A stretch of 35,286 nucleotides of DNA from contig QKFE01000238.1 of NCBI GenBank assembly GCA_003252225.1, positions 1 to 35,286 on the forward strand, given 5' to 3'. The notes beneath the pieces were generated by a model, which was given only the letters and a program-made list of their open reading frames with translations, searched no databases and was not told where the DNA came from. The position numbers were made by a program, and so were the translations under genes. Source of the stretch: Kiritimatiellales bacterium (GTDB taxonomy: Bacteria > Verrucomicrobiota > Kiritimatiellia > Kiritimatiellales > Pontiellaceae). Within the stretch, counting starts at the first letter, position 1. Every line of letters starts with the position of its first letter. Shown piece by piece: positions 9,656 to 18,781 of this stretch.

Positions 9656-10296
9656 TGAACGCCGTTGTACTTCTCGGACCGCCGGGTGCAGGGAAAGGCA
9701 CCGTTGCTGAAGTACTGGTGGATAAAGGCTACCGGCATGTTTCCACCGGCGACCTGCTGCGCGAGCAGATCCGTTTGCAGACTAAACTCGGCCTTGAGGC
9801 GAAAAAGCTGATGGATCAGGGTCAGTTTGTGCCGGATGAGGTCGTGGTCGGAATGATCCGCAGTTTGATGGAATCATCCGACATGTCGGCTAAATTTCTT
9901 TTCGACGGGTTTCCGCGCACACAGATTCAGGCTGAAAAACTGGACGAACTGCTTCAGTCGTTTAGCGGCAAAATCGATGATGTTGTTTTGCTCGAATGCC
10001 CGGATGAAGTGATTGTTGAGCGCCTTTCCGGCCGCCGTACCTGCACGAAATGCGGGGCGGTTTATCACATCAAATATAATCCGGCGGAACGGCGCGACGG
10101 CTGCGACATGGACGGGTGCGAGCTGATGCAGCGTCCGGACGATAATGAAGCGACCATCAAAAACCGCCTTCATGTTTATGCGGAGCAAACCGCTCCCCTG
10201 ATTTCTTACTACACCGAACAGGGCCTGATTCACCCGGTTGATGCAACGATGAGCATCGGCGAGGTACGGAGTGCCGTCCTTGAAAAACTGGGTTGA
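9655..10296 (+). CDS. adk: Adenylate kinase (with Cys-containing LID insert)
   Basis: LLGPPGAGKGT P-loop, FDGFPRT, CTKCGAVYH; stop/start overlap with secY. Confidence 0.97.
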   Translation: MNAVVLLGPPGAGKGTVAEVLVDKGYRHVSTGDLLREQIRLQTKLGLEAKKLMDQGQFVPDEVVVGMIRSLMESSDMSAKFLFDGFPRTQIQAEKLDELLQSFSGKIDDVVLLECPDEVIVERLSGRRTCTKCGAVYHIKYNPAERRDGCDMDGCELMQRPDDNEATIKNRLHVYAEQTAPLISYYTEQGLIHPVDATMSIGEVRSAVLEKLG

Positions 10297-10309
10297 ATAA
10301 GGGGGCGCC

Positions 10310-11068
10310 ATGATCAAGATTAAAACGGCTGATGAATTGGCAGCGATGCGCATTGTCGGGAGAAAAACCGCCACGATTCTGCGAAAGGTTGCGGCCAAAG
10401 TCGCGCCCGGTGTTACGACTCAGGAACTCGACGAATATGCCGCCGAACTCGCCCGTAAAGAAGAGGGCCGCTGCGCGTTTTACGGGTACCACGGTTTTTC
10501 CGGCCATATCTGCTCCTCAATAAATGAAGAGGTGGTTCACGGGGTTCCGGGGCGGCGTGTGATTAAAGACGGCGATATTGTCAGTATTGATTTCGGACTC
10601 GTTTACGGCGGGTTTGTCGGGGATACCGCCACAACCGTTGCTGTCGGCGAAATCAACCCCGAATGGCAGCGTTTGCTGGATGTCACGCAGGAATGTCTGA
10701 AAGCATCCATTGAAAAAGCAGTTGAAGGCAACCGACTGGGCGATATTTCAAACGCCTGTCAGCTGGTTGCGGAATCGGCCGGGTTTTCCGTGGTGCGCGA
10801 TTTTGTGGGCCACGGCATCGGGCGGGAAATGCACGAAGATCCGCAGATCCCGAATTACGGCCCCGCCGGGCGCGGCCCCGTGCTGAAAGCCGGGATGACC
10901 TTTGCCCTCGAACCGATGATTAATTTGGGCGTCCATCAGACGCAAACGCTGAACGATGGATGGACCGTTGTGACGAAAGACCGGCAGCCTTCGGCTCATT
11001 TTGAGCACACGGTTGCCGTGGGTAAAAAGCAGGCAGAAATATTGACCATTCCTGAGTCGGATGGCTAA
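10310..11068 (+). CDS. map: Type I methionine aminopeptidase
   Basis: IDFGLVYGGFVGDTATT, FVGHGIGREMHEDPQIPNYG, FALEPMI metal ligands. Confidence 0.97.
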   Translation: MIKIKTADELAAMRIVGRKTATILRKVAAKVAPGVTTQELDEYAAELARKEEGRCAFYGYHGFSGHICSSINEEVVHGVPGRRVIKDGDIVSIDFGLVYGGFVGDTATTVAVGEINPEWQRLLDVTQECLKASIEKAVEGNRLGDISNACQLVAESAGFSVVRDFVGHGIGREMHEDPQIPNYGPAGRGPVLKAGMTFALEPMINLGVHQTQTLNDGWTVVTKDRQPSAHFEHTVAVGKKQAEILTIPESDG

Positions 11069-11286
11069 TGGAGAAAAAAGAGACAATTTTACTAGACGCC
11101 GTGTTGCTGTCCGTGATAGACAAACACGCTTTTGACGCAAAACTCAGTAACGGACATCAATTTGTCGCGTTCATTGGGCGCGACGATCAAGGCGGTGTTC
11201 GGCCGCAAGTCGGTGCAATTGTGAGAGTTGAGATGTCGCCCTTCGATATGAGCAAAGGGCGTCTGGTGATAGACCAGGAGCAATAA
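11068..11286 (+). CDS. infA: Translation initiation factor IF-1-like (divergent)
   Basis: Size, position between map and rpm[14 protein letters not shown]...[16 protein letters not shown]. Confidence 0.85.
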   Translation: MEKKETILLDAVLLSVIDKHAFDAKLSNGHQFVAFIGRDDQGGVRPQVGAIVRVEMSPFDMSKGRLVIDQEQ

Positions 11287-11287
11287 A

Positions 11288-11401
11288 ATGAAAGTACGAG
11301 CTTCAGTAAAAAGAATGTGTGAACAGTGCAAGGTGATCCGCCGTAAAGGTGTGGTCCGCATCATTTGTACGAACCCGCGCCACAAGCAGCGCCAAGGATA
11401 A
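11288..11401 (+). CDS. rpmJ: Ribosomal protein L36 (zinc-ribbon form)
   Basis: Translated manually: [37 protein letters not shown]. Confidence 0.95.
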   Translation: MKVRASVKRMCEQCKVIRRKGVVRIICTNPRHKQRQG

Positions 11402-11420
11402 GAAATTAGGAGTTTAATCA

Positions 11421-11825
11421 ATGCCACGTGTACTCGGTATAGACATCCCCGGTAGAAAGAAGCTGGAATATTCGCTTCGCTATATTTACGGCATCGGCCC
11501 GACCCTCGCGAAAGAAGTCTGCGCGAAGGCTCAACTGGATCCGTCCATGAAAGCGGACAATATGCAGGACGAAGACATCCAGCGACTGGTTGCTGTTCTG
11601 CAGAATGAGTACCGCATCGAAGGTGACCTGCGCCGCGAAGTTTCGGCAAACATCCGCCGTCTGATTTCGATCGGTTCCTATCGTGGTCGCCGCCATCGCG
11701 CCGGTCTTCCGGTTCGTGGTCAGCGCACCAAAACCAATGCACGTACCCGTAAGGGCGCGAAGCGTACGGTTGGTGTAATTCGTGGTAAGGAAGCCCGCTC
11801 CGCCGCTAAAGCCGCAATGAAATAA
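11421..11825 (+). CDS. rpsM: Ribosomal protein S13
   Basis: [26 protein letters not shown]..., [14 protein letters not shown]. Confidence 0.97.
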   Translation: MPRVLGIDIPGRKKLEYSLRYIYGIGPTLAKEVCAKAQLDPSMKADNMQDEDIQRLVAVLQNEYRIEGDLRREVSANIRRLISIGSYRGRRHRAGLPVRGQRTKTNARTRKGAKRTVGVIRGKEARSAAKAAMK

Positions 11826-11836
11826 GGATTATTCCC

Positions 11837-12364
11837 ATGGCAGAAGAAAATGTTGAAGTAAAAGAAGAAGTTGTTGCGGCGCCTGCGGCGGAAAAAACGC
11901 CCGCTGCTGCACCTGCAGAAGCCAAACAGGAAGAGAAAAAATCTCGTCTTCCGACTGCTGCTGATCTGTTGGCCGATGAAAAGATTGAGCCGATCAAACG
12001 CAAGAAAGGTTCCAAGAACGTTCCGTTCGGAATCGCTTTCGTTAAAACCACGTTTAATAACACGATTGTGTCGATCACCGACATGCGCGGTAACGTGATT
12101 TCCTGGTCCAGCGCCGGTCGCTGTAGTTTCAAAGGTTCTCGTAAAAGCACAGCTTTTGCCGCAACAACCGTTGCGCAGGACGCCGCCCGTACCGCAATCA
12201 GCCACGGCATGACCGAGGTTGAAGTCCGCGTTCAGGGGCCGGGCGCTGGCCGTGAATCTGCTGTCCGCGCCATTCAGTCTGCGGGCCTTCAGGTTACTGC
12301 AATTAAAGACTGCACGGCAATTCCGCACAACGGATGCCGCCCGCCGAAGCGTCGTCGCGTTTAA
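11837..12364 (+). CDS. rpsK: Ribosomal protein S11 with N-terminal low-complexity extension
   Basis: [24 protein letters not shown]..., [30 protein letters not shown]. Confidence 0.97.
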   Translation: MAEENVEVKEEVVAAPAAEKTPAAAPAEAKQEEKKSRLPTAADLLADEKIEPIKRKKGSKNVPFGIAFVKTTFNNTIVSITDMRGNVISWSSAGRCSFKGSRKSTAFAATTVAQDAARTAISHGMTEVEVRVQGPGAGRESAVRAIQSAGLQVTAIKDCTAIPHNGCRPPKRRRV

Positions 12365-12434
12365 TTTGGATTTTCGTAAACAGTAATTAACACCATACGA
12401 GCCGGTTAATGCCCGGTTCTGGGAGAATAATACT

Positions 12435-13439
12435 ATGGCACAAAGACTCGGTCGTTTTGAAATGCCGAAGCAGGTCGTTAAGGACGAAGCTGCTTCGACT
12501 GAAAATTACGGTAAGTTCTACGCTGAACCTTTCGAAGGCGGCTATGGGCGTACAATGGGGAACTCCCTGCGTCGCGTACTTCTTTCTTCATTGGAAGGCG
12601 CTGCGGTTTCTTCGGTTAAAATCAAAGGTGCTCCGCACGAATTCTGTAGCCTTGAAGGCGTTGTTGAAGATGTGACCGACATCATTCTCAATATCAAACA
12701 GCTCCTTTTCAAAAGCTATGCCCGCGATCCGCAGATGGTGAAAATCAAGGTTGAAGGTCCGGGTGAAGTCACTGCCGGCGACATTGTCGCTCCGGATTCC
12801 ATTCAGGTGCTCAATCCTGATTTTGTGATCTGCACGCTGGCTGAAGGCGGTATTTTCGAAGCCGAAATGGAAGTCCGTATCGGACGCGGTTACTGCCCGG
12901 CTGAACTGAACAAAAAAGAGAATCAGGAAATCGGCATTATTCCGATCGACTGCCTCTTCTCCCCGGTTCGCCGCGTGAAATATGAAACCACGAACACCCG
13001 TGTCGGCCGCCGTACGGACTATGACAAACTCATCATCGAAATCTGGACCGACGGTCGCGTCAGCCCGGACGATGCGCTGACGATGTCTGCTGCAATTCTG
13101 CGCCATCACCTCGATGTGTTCGTGAGCTACGACAAGGATCTGATCGAGTTCGAAGAGAGCGAAAAGCAGATCGACCTCGAAAAGGAAGAGCTGCGGAAGA
13201 AGCTGAATATCAGCGTCAACGAAATCGAGCTCAGTGTGCGTGCCGCGAACTGTCTGAACAACGCGAACATCACCACGGTCGGTGAGCTGGCGCAGAAGAC
13301 GGAAGCCGAAATGCTGAAATACCGTAACTTCGGCAAAAAATCACTCAATGAAATTAAGGCGAAGATTCAGGAAATGGGTCTGTCGCTCGGAATGACGTTC
13401 GATACCGATCTGCTCAAAGGATCGTCCTTCGACGACTAG
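12435..13439 (+). CDS. rpoA: DNA-directed RNA polymerase alpha subunit
   Basis: EPFEGGYGRTMGNSLRRVLLSSLEG, alpha-CTD RNFGKKSLNEIK. Confidence 0.98.
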   Translation: MAQRLGRFEMPKQVVKDEAASTENYGKFYAEPFEGGYGRTMGNSLRRVLLSSLEGAAVSSVKIKGAPHEFCSLEGVVEDVTDIILNIKQLLFKSYARDPQMVKIKVEGPGEVTAGDIVAPDSIQVLNPDFVICTLAEGGIFEAEMEVRIGRGYCPAELNKKENQEIGIIPIDCLFSPVRRVKYETTNTRVGRRTDYDKLIIEIWTDGRVSPDDALTMSAAILRHHLDVFVSYDKDLIEFEESEKQIDLEKEELRKKLNISVNEIELSVRAANCLNNANITTVGELAQKTEAEMLKYRNFGKKSLNEIKAKIQEMGLSLGMTFDTDLLKGSSFDD

Positions 13440-13461
13440 TTTTAAATCTGAGGTTGGAATA

Positions 13462-13962
13462 ATGAGACATCGTAAAAAAACTGTAAAACTGGGCCGCTCC
13501 AGCGCGCACCGTAACGAACTGCTCGCGAACCAGGTTTGCGCCCTCATCGAAAATAAGCGCATCAAAACCACGCTGCCGAAAGCCAAGGCGACCCGCTCGC
13601 TGGCTGAAAAAATGGTGACGCTGGGTAAAAAAGGTACGTTGGCCGCACGCCGTCAGGCGATCTCGACCCTGAAACAGGAAGACAAAGTCAAAGCACTTTT
13701 TGAAACGGTTGCTCCGGGCTTTGAAGGCCGCAGCGGCGGATATACCCGTATCATTAAATTGGGTCGCCGTATGTCCGACAGCTCCGAAATGGTTTTGCTC
13801 GAATGGGTGGAAGCCGGTGTTTCTGCTGCCGCGCCCGCCGCAGTTACAGCTGCTCCTGCTGCTGAAGACGAAGCGGTTGCTGAAGAAGAGGCCGTTGCGG
13901 AAGAAGCTGCCGAGGAAGTTGCTGAAGTCGAAGAGACTGAGGAAGAAGAGAAATCCGAATAG
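13462..13962 (+). CDS. rplQ: Ribosomal protein L17 with acidic C-terminal tail
   Basis: MRHRKKTVKLGRSSAHRNELLANQ...; C-terminal E/A/V-rich tail. Confidence 0.97.
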   Translation: MRHRKKTVKLGRSSAHRNELLANQVCALIENKRIKTTLPKAKATRSLAEKMVTLGKKGTLAARRQAISTLKQEDKVKALFETVAPGFEGRSGGYTRIIKLGRRMSDSSEMVLLEWVEAGVSAAAPAAVTAAPAAEDEAVAEEEAVAEEAAEEVAEVEETEEEEKSE

Positions 13963-13983
13963 TTCCTCTTTCCATGTTTTGTG

Positions 13984-14020
13984 AAAACCCCGTTGCTGTT
14001 TTAGTTGCGGGGTTTTTTCG
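13984..14020 (+). terminator. Rho-independent terminator of the alpha operon
   Basis: AAAACCCCG...CGGGGTTTTTT shortly after the rplQ stop. Confidence 0.9.
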
Positions 14021-14212
14021 TTTTCCCGGTTTAATAAATTGCCGGTTATGCGATCAAAGCAGTGAATTTTTACGAATCGGACGGGGCGGGAAAGAGCAAA
14101 CGGGGCAGTTTCTCGATGTTTTGGGTTGCGCAAAATCGGCGAGGTGGTAGGTTTTGGGGGATTTTTGCAAAATTGGGGATGCTTAAACATTAACCGACAG
14201 GAAAACAGGCCA

Positions 14213-15217
14213 ATGGGCAGAAGTATTTTTATTCAGCAAATCATTGATGCTGCTAAAGTTAAAAAACGTAACATCGTGCTGCCGGAAGGCAGCGATGAGC
14301 GTGTGCTTGAAGCCGCACACATCATTAATAATGAAGGCATCGCCAATATTGTACTGTTAGGAGACGATCAGAAAATTGCCGATGCCTTTTCTGCGAAAGG
14401 GTGGAGTCTCGACGGGATCAAAGTGATCAACCCGGAAACCTCCGACAAGCTGCAGGAATATGCCGATCTTTTTTATGAGATGCGCAAGTCGAAAGGCATT
14501 ACACCCGAGCAGGCGCTGGATACGGTGAAAACGGTGCCCTATTTCGGAACGATGATTATGCAGGCCGGCGATGCCGACGGCATGGTTTCCGGTGCAGCCC
14601 ACTCGACGGCGGATACGGTGCGGCCCGCATTGCAGGTGATTAAATCGGCGAAGAAGGGCGCGACGGTTTCGAGCTTCTTTATTATGGATGTAGATAATAA
14701 GACCTACATTTTCTCCGACTGTGCATTAGTGGTTGATCCGACCGCGGAACAGCTGGCTGATATTGCCGTCGATAGTGCGATTTCGGCTATGGCCTATAAT
14801 ATTCCGCCGAAAGTCGCGCTGCTTTCATTCTCCTCCTATGGTTCCGGCGGAAAATGCCCGATGGTTGAAAAGGTTCAGCAGGCCGTTGCGCTGGCAAAGG
14901 CAAAGGTTGCTGAGGAGCATCCGGATAAGGGCATTGTGATCGACGGCGAGCTGCAGACGGACTCTGCCATTGTGCCGGATGTTGCTGCGAAAAAGGCCCC
15001 CGAAAGCCCGCTGGGCGGCGAAGCGCGCGTTCTGATTTTCCCGGATTTGAATGCGGCGAATATCGGGTACAAACTGGTTCAGCGCATGGCCGGAGCCGGG
15101 GCATACGGACCGGTGCTGCAGGGGTTGAATAAACCGGTAAACGATCTATCCCGCGGGTGCTATGTTGAAGACATTGTCGGCACCGTCGCTCTCACTGCGT
15201 TGCAGGCTGAAAAATAA
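14213..15217 (+). CDS. pta: Phosphate acetyltransferase (short form)
   Basis: MGRSIFIQQIIDAAKVKKRNIVLPEGSDERVLEAA..., DADGMVSGAAHSTADTVRPALQ; followed by ackA. Confidence 0.96.
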   Translation: MGRSIFIQQIIDAAKVKKRNIVLPEGSDERVLEAAHIINNEGIANIVLLGDDQKIADAFSAKGWSLDGIKVINPETSDKLQEYADLFYEMRKSKGITPEQALDTVKTVPYFGTMIMQAGDADGMVSGAAHSTADTVRPALQVIKSAKKGATVSSFFIMDVDNKTYIFSDCALVVDPTAEQLADIAVDSAISAMAYNIPPKVALLSFSSYGSGGKCPMVEKVQQAVALAKAKVAEEHPDKGIVIDGELQTDSAIVPDVAAKKAPESPLGGEARVLIFPDLNAANIGYKLVQRMAGAGAYGPVLQGLNKPVNDLSRGCYVEDIVGTVALTALQAEK

Positions 15218-15236
15218 ATTTTAGGAAATCCTTTCA

Positions 15237-16436
15237 ATGAAAATTCTCGTACTCAATTCCGGGTCATCCTCCATCAAATTCAAGCTCTACGAAGTGAACC
15301 AGGAAACCGGTTATTTCTCCGCCCTTTGTGAAGGGCAGGCCGACCGCATCGGAATCGCCGGTTCAACCATCACCCGGCAATGCAAGGGCTGTTGCGATAA
15401 AGATAAGCAGTTTATCGACCTGAAAGATCACAAAGCCGCGATTGACGAAATCCTTAAGCTGCTCGTTGAAAGCGAAAAGGGTGTGCTTTCCAGCCTCGAT
15501 GAACTCAGCGGCGTTGGACATCGTGTTGTTCACGGCGGTGAAGATTTTACGGGTTCTGTTTTGATCGACCGCGATGTGGTGAAAGCCATTGAGCGTAATT
15601 CGATGCTGGCGCCGTTGCATAATCCGCCAAACCTGATGGGGATTAAAGCCATGTCTGCTTTACTGCCCGATGTTCGGCAGGTTGCCGTGTTTGATACGGC
15701 CATCCATCAGAGCATGCCGAAAAAGGCGTATATGTATGCACTGCCGCGCGCGCAGTATAAGGAATACAAAATCCGCAAATACGGGTTCCACGGAACATCG
15801 CACGGATATGTGGCGCAAAAGGCCGCGGAAGTTCTGGGCAAACCGCTGGAAGATCTGAAACTGATCACCTGCCACCTCGGTAACGGCGGATCGCTGGCTG
15901 CGTTTATGGGTGGAAAATCAGTCGATACAACGATGGGTTTTACTCCGCTTGACGGCATTATTATGGGAACCCGCTCCGGTTCGGTCGATCCCTATATTCC
16001 GCTCCATATTATGGAGTCGCAGGAGCTCACACCGGCGCAGGTCAGCACGATGATGAACAAGCAGGGCGGTCTGTTGGCGATTTCCGGAAAATCCGATATG
16101 CGCGACAACGTGCAGGCCGCGGCCGAAGGCGATAAAGACTGCCAGCTGGCCATCGAAATGTTCTGTTACAGCATCCAGAAATTCATCGGGTCATACATCG
16201 CCGCAATGAACGGTGTCGACGGTATTATTTTCACCGCCGGCGTCGGCGAAAACAACCCGATGCTGCGCGCTAAGATTTTGGAGAATTTTTCCTTTATCGG
16301 GCTTGAAGTGGATACGGCGAAGAACGACGCAAACGAAACGGTCATTACCACCGAAAACTCCAAAGTCGTCGGTCTTAAAATTCACACCAATGAAGAGCTC
16401 GTCATCGCACTCGATACGTTCAATCTGATTAAGTGA
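15237..16436 (+). CDS. ackA: Acetate kinase
   Basis: MKILVLNSGSSSIKFKLY, GHRVVHGGEDF, HLGNGGSLAAF, FTAGVGENNP. Confidence 0.98.
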   Translation: MKILVLNSGSSSIKFKLYEVNQETGYFSALCEGQADRIGIAGSTITRQCKGCCDKDKQFIDLKDHKAAIDEILKLLVESEKGVLSSLDELSGVGHRVVHGGEDFTGSVLIDRDVVKAIERNSMLAPLHNPPNLMGIKAMSALLPDVRQVAVFDTAIHQSMPKKAYMYALPRAQYKEYKIRKYGFHGTSHGYVAQKAAEVLGKPLEDLKLITCHLGNGGSLAAFMGGKSVDTTMGFTPLDGIIMGTRSGSVDPYIPLHIMESQELTPAQVSTMMNKQGGLLAISGKSDMRDNVQAAAEGDKDCQLAIEMFCYSIQKFIGSYIAAMNGVDGIIFTAGVGENNPMLRAKILENFSFIGLEVDTAKNDANETVITTENSKVVGLKIHTNEELVIALDTFNLIK

Positions 16437-16482
16437 TTCGTGATTCGTGATTCGTGATTCGTGATTCGTGATTCGTGATTCG
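16434..16482. repeat. Seven tandem copies of TGATTCG
   Basis: Directly read; first copy contains the ackA TGA stop codon. Confidence 0.97.
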
Positions 16483-16488
16483 CGATGA

Positions 16489-16515
16489 AAGGGCGGCTGA
16501 GGCCGCCCTTTTTGT
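16489..16515 (+). terminator. Rho-independent terminator downstream of ackA
   Basis: AAGGGCGGC-TGAG-GCCGCCCTTTTT. Confidence 0.85.
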
Positions 16516-16580
16516 TTTTCCGAAAGTTTCCATTCCGTGGGAAACTGTGTTTACCTGTGGCTCAAGTTTTGGAGAGAGAA

Positions 16581-17201
16581 ATGTCAGAAACTGAAGTGGA
16601 AAAATCAAAAGGCTATGTTTGGTTCGACGCCGAATTTACGTCGCTGGATTTGGATCGTGCCCGCTTGCTGCAGGTTGCTGTGATCATTACGGATACCGAT
16701 TTAAATCGCCTGCATTCGGAAGAAGATGATTTGAACCTGTGCATTCGGCTCGAAGAGGGTGAAACGGTCAGTCCGTGGGTGGAGGAAAATCTTTCGGGGC
16801 TCGTTTCAAAATGCCGTTCTGAGGACGCGGTTTCTGTCGGTGAAGCGGATCGTCGGATTGCGGCTTTAATTGACCGCTGTTGCGGGGCGGCGGGCGAGTC
16901 GATTTCGGAACGGCCGGTTCTGGCGGGAAACAGTGTGCATAATGATTGGTTTCTGATGCGGAAGTTTCTGCCGGAGTTTTCCACGCGCCTGCATTATCGC
17001 CTGCTCGATGTTTCCTCTCTCAAAATCCAGTGGCAGGATTGGAAAGGCGGCGACGCGTTCGATAAGGAAAACGTCGCCCTTTTGAATCAGTATTTTCCCG
17101 GCGGAACGATTGATGCCGCCAATGCGCACGATGCCCTTTTTGATATTAAAGCGTCCATTGCCGAGCTGGCCTTTTATCGGGCGAATTTCACTGGCGGCTG
17201 A
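16581..17201 (+). CDS. orn: Oligoribonuclease-like DEDDh 3'-5' exonuclease
   Basis: YVWFDAEFTSLDLDRARLLQVAVIITD, AGNSVHNDWFLMRKFLPEF, YRLLDVSSLK, HDALFDIKASIAEL; ATG at 16581 rather than the ORF start at 16485, which falls in the terminator. Confidence 0.88.
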   Translation: MSETEVEKSKGYVWFDAEFTSLDLDRARLLQVAVIITDTDLNRLHSEEDDLNLCIRLEEGETVSPWVEENLSGLVSKCRSEDAVSVGEADRRIAALIDRCCGAAGESISERPVLAGNSVHNDWFLMRKFLPEFSTRLHYRLLDVSSLKIQWQDWKGGDAFDKENVALLNQYFPGGTIDAANAHDALFDIKASIAELAFYRANFTGG

Positions 17202-17568
17202 GTCGGCTGTCCCAGTCGTAAGCGCGCGCGGTGACGGTGTCTTCCATTTGTTGGATGCGGCGGTCGAGGTTTTTAAATTTTTCGTAGATGTGGTGAATGG
17301 TGTATTTCGGGACGCTCACATACGCGTCGTAAAATTCGCTTTCACTTTCGCTTTCAAAGGGGCGAACCGGGGCCGGCTTCATGATGGCCGCCGCAATGAA
17401 GTAAATGATTACGGCCGGCCAGATTCCGGTTGCAAATAGAATCACTAAGGCGATCAGCCGGATCCAGAAGGGGGAGGTGGAGAAGTGCTCCGCTATGCCG
17501 CTGCACACGCCGGCAATTTTTCCATCACGTGATCGATAGGGGCCGTTTCTATGGCTTGAGTTTTTCAT
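17188..17568 (-). CDS. pspC: PspC domain protein
   Basis: YRSRDGKIAGVCSGIAEHFSTSPFWIRLIALVILFATGIWPAVIIYFIAAAIM, classic PspC. Confidence 0.88.
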   Translation of the reverse strand: MKNSSHRNGPYRSRDGKIAGVCSGIAEHFSTSPFWIRLIALVILFATGIWPAVIIYFIAAAIMKPAPVRPFESESESEFYDAYVSVPKYTIHHIYEKFKNLDRRIQQMEDTVTARAYDWDSRLSRQ

Positions 17569-17816
17569 GATAAATCATCTTTCCTTTTTGCGTCGTACAT
17601 TATGGTTTCGAGGTCTTCGATCCGTTTTTCCTGTCGTTCGAGGCTGTTGTAAATTTCCTGAATCATTCGGGTCTCTTCCGGATCCCGTTCTTTGGGTTTG
17701 TCCTTTTTTAGGATGGTGATGATCGTTCCGCAGATGATGGCGACGATCGGGATCGAAAAGGGACCCATTGCCACGAACATTCTGGATATTTCATTAATGA
17801 TGCCCACGGTGCGCAC
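17565..17816 (-). CDS. PspB-like small membrane/coiled-coil protein (copy 2)
   Basis: One TM segment then RMIQEIYNSLERQEKRIEDLETIMYD; ATGA overlap with pspC. Confidence 0.7.
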   Translation of the reverse strand: MRTVGIINEISRMFVAMGPFSIPIVAIICGTIITILKKDKPKERDPEETRMIQEIYNSLERQEKRIEDLETIMYDAKRKDDLS

Positions 17817-17818
17817 TC

Positions 17819-18034
17819 CTATTTTTTATGTTCATAGAGAATGGCCTCAAGCGACTCGATGCGCTGCTCCATTTTTTCAAGTCCGCGGTAGATTTCCTGA
17901 ATCATCTTGGCATCTTCGGGGTTTTGGCTCCCCTTTTTGCCCTTCATGCTGGTAAAGCAGATGATGGCAACAATCATGACGGGTGTGCCGAAGACGGCTA
18001 AGATGGCGACGATCGCTATTACGGTGTCTTGCAT
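17819..18034 (-). CDS. PspB-like small membrane/coiled-coil protein (copy 1)
   Basis: One TM segment then KMIQEIYRGLEKMEQRIESLEAILYEHKK, PspB architecture between pspA and pspC. Confidence 0.72.
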   Translation of the reverse strand: MQDTVIAIVAILAVFGTPVMIVAIICFTSMKGKKGSQNPEDAKMIQEIYRGLEKMEQRIESLEAILYEHKK

Positions 18035-18068
18035 TGAACTTTATCTCCTTCCCCTTGGGAACCCTTAT

Positions 18069-18746
18069 TTAATCAGTGCGGTCGTCATCACCGTATTGCG
18101 AGCCTTTGAGGCTGGCCAGTTCTTTTTCGATCTCTTCATCGGTTGCGAGCTGCGCAAATTCCTCTTCGAGTGTCGGCTTGGTTTTCGGGTTGATCAGATC
18201 AGCTTCCGCCTCCATCTGGTCGATCCGGCTTTCGAGTTTATCAAAGCGGTCGAACGAGTCAGAGCCGTTATATTTACGGATACCCTGCTGGGCCCGTTTT
18301 TTGCCGTTTGCGTGTTTGTGCCGTTCAATCAGTGACCGTTTCTTTTCGCGCGCGCCGTTAAGTTTGTTTTCCAGTTCGGCGATGTCGTTTTTATACTGCT
18401 CAATCAGCTCGCTCAGTCCGTTCATTTCGTTTTCGAGAGTTTCAACCTGTTCGTTAAAGCGGCGTTTTTCGAGCAGGGCTTCACGGGCCAGATCATCGCG
18501 TCCTTTTTCGACGGCCAGTGCCGCACGGTCGGTCCAGGTTTTGATCAGTGCAGCCACTTCATCTTTGCGGCGCTCGATCCGCTTGCAATTCGCAATTACG
18601 CCGGCGCAGGACGATTTCAGTTCAATTAACGTGTCTTCCATTTCCCGGATCATCATTTTGATCATTTTTTCCGGGTCTTCGGCTTTATCCAGCATGGCGC
18701 CGATATTTGAGTTCACAATATCTCTGAATCTGGTGAATATGCCCAT
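18069..18746 (-). CDS. pspA: Phage shock protein A / IM30 family
   Basis: MGIFTRFRDIVNSNIGAMLDKAEDPEKMIKMMIREMEDTL, long coiled coil; internal start preferred over ORF start at 18821. Confidence 0.93.
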   Translation of the reverse strand: MGIFTRFRDIVNSNIGAMLDKAEDPEKMIKMMIREMEDTLIELKSSCAGVIANCKRIERRKDEVAALIKTWTDRAALAVEKGRDDLAREALLEKRRFNEQVETLENEMNGLSELIEQYKNDIAELENKLNGAREKKRSLIERHKHANGKKRAQQGIRKYNGSDSFDRFDKLESRIDQMEAEADLINPKTKPTLEEEFAQLATDEEIEKELASLKGSQYGDDDRTD

Positions 18747-18781
18747 TTTGTTCCTCCGTTGGTTGGTTTTCTGCCCTAATA

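Noticed and set aside
20-13962. Ribosomal gene cluster as a novel system
   Set aside because: Gene content is universal; only missing genes, tails and intergenic structures were kept as observations.
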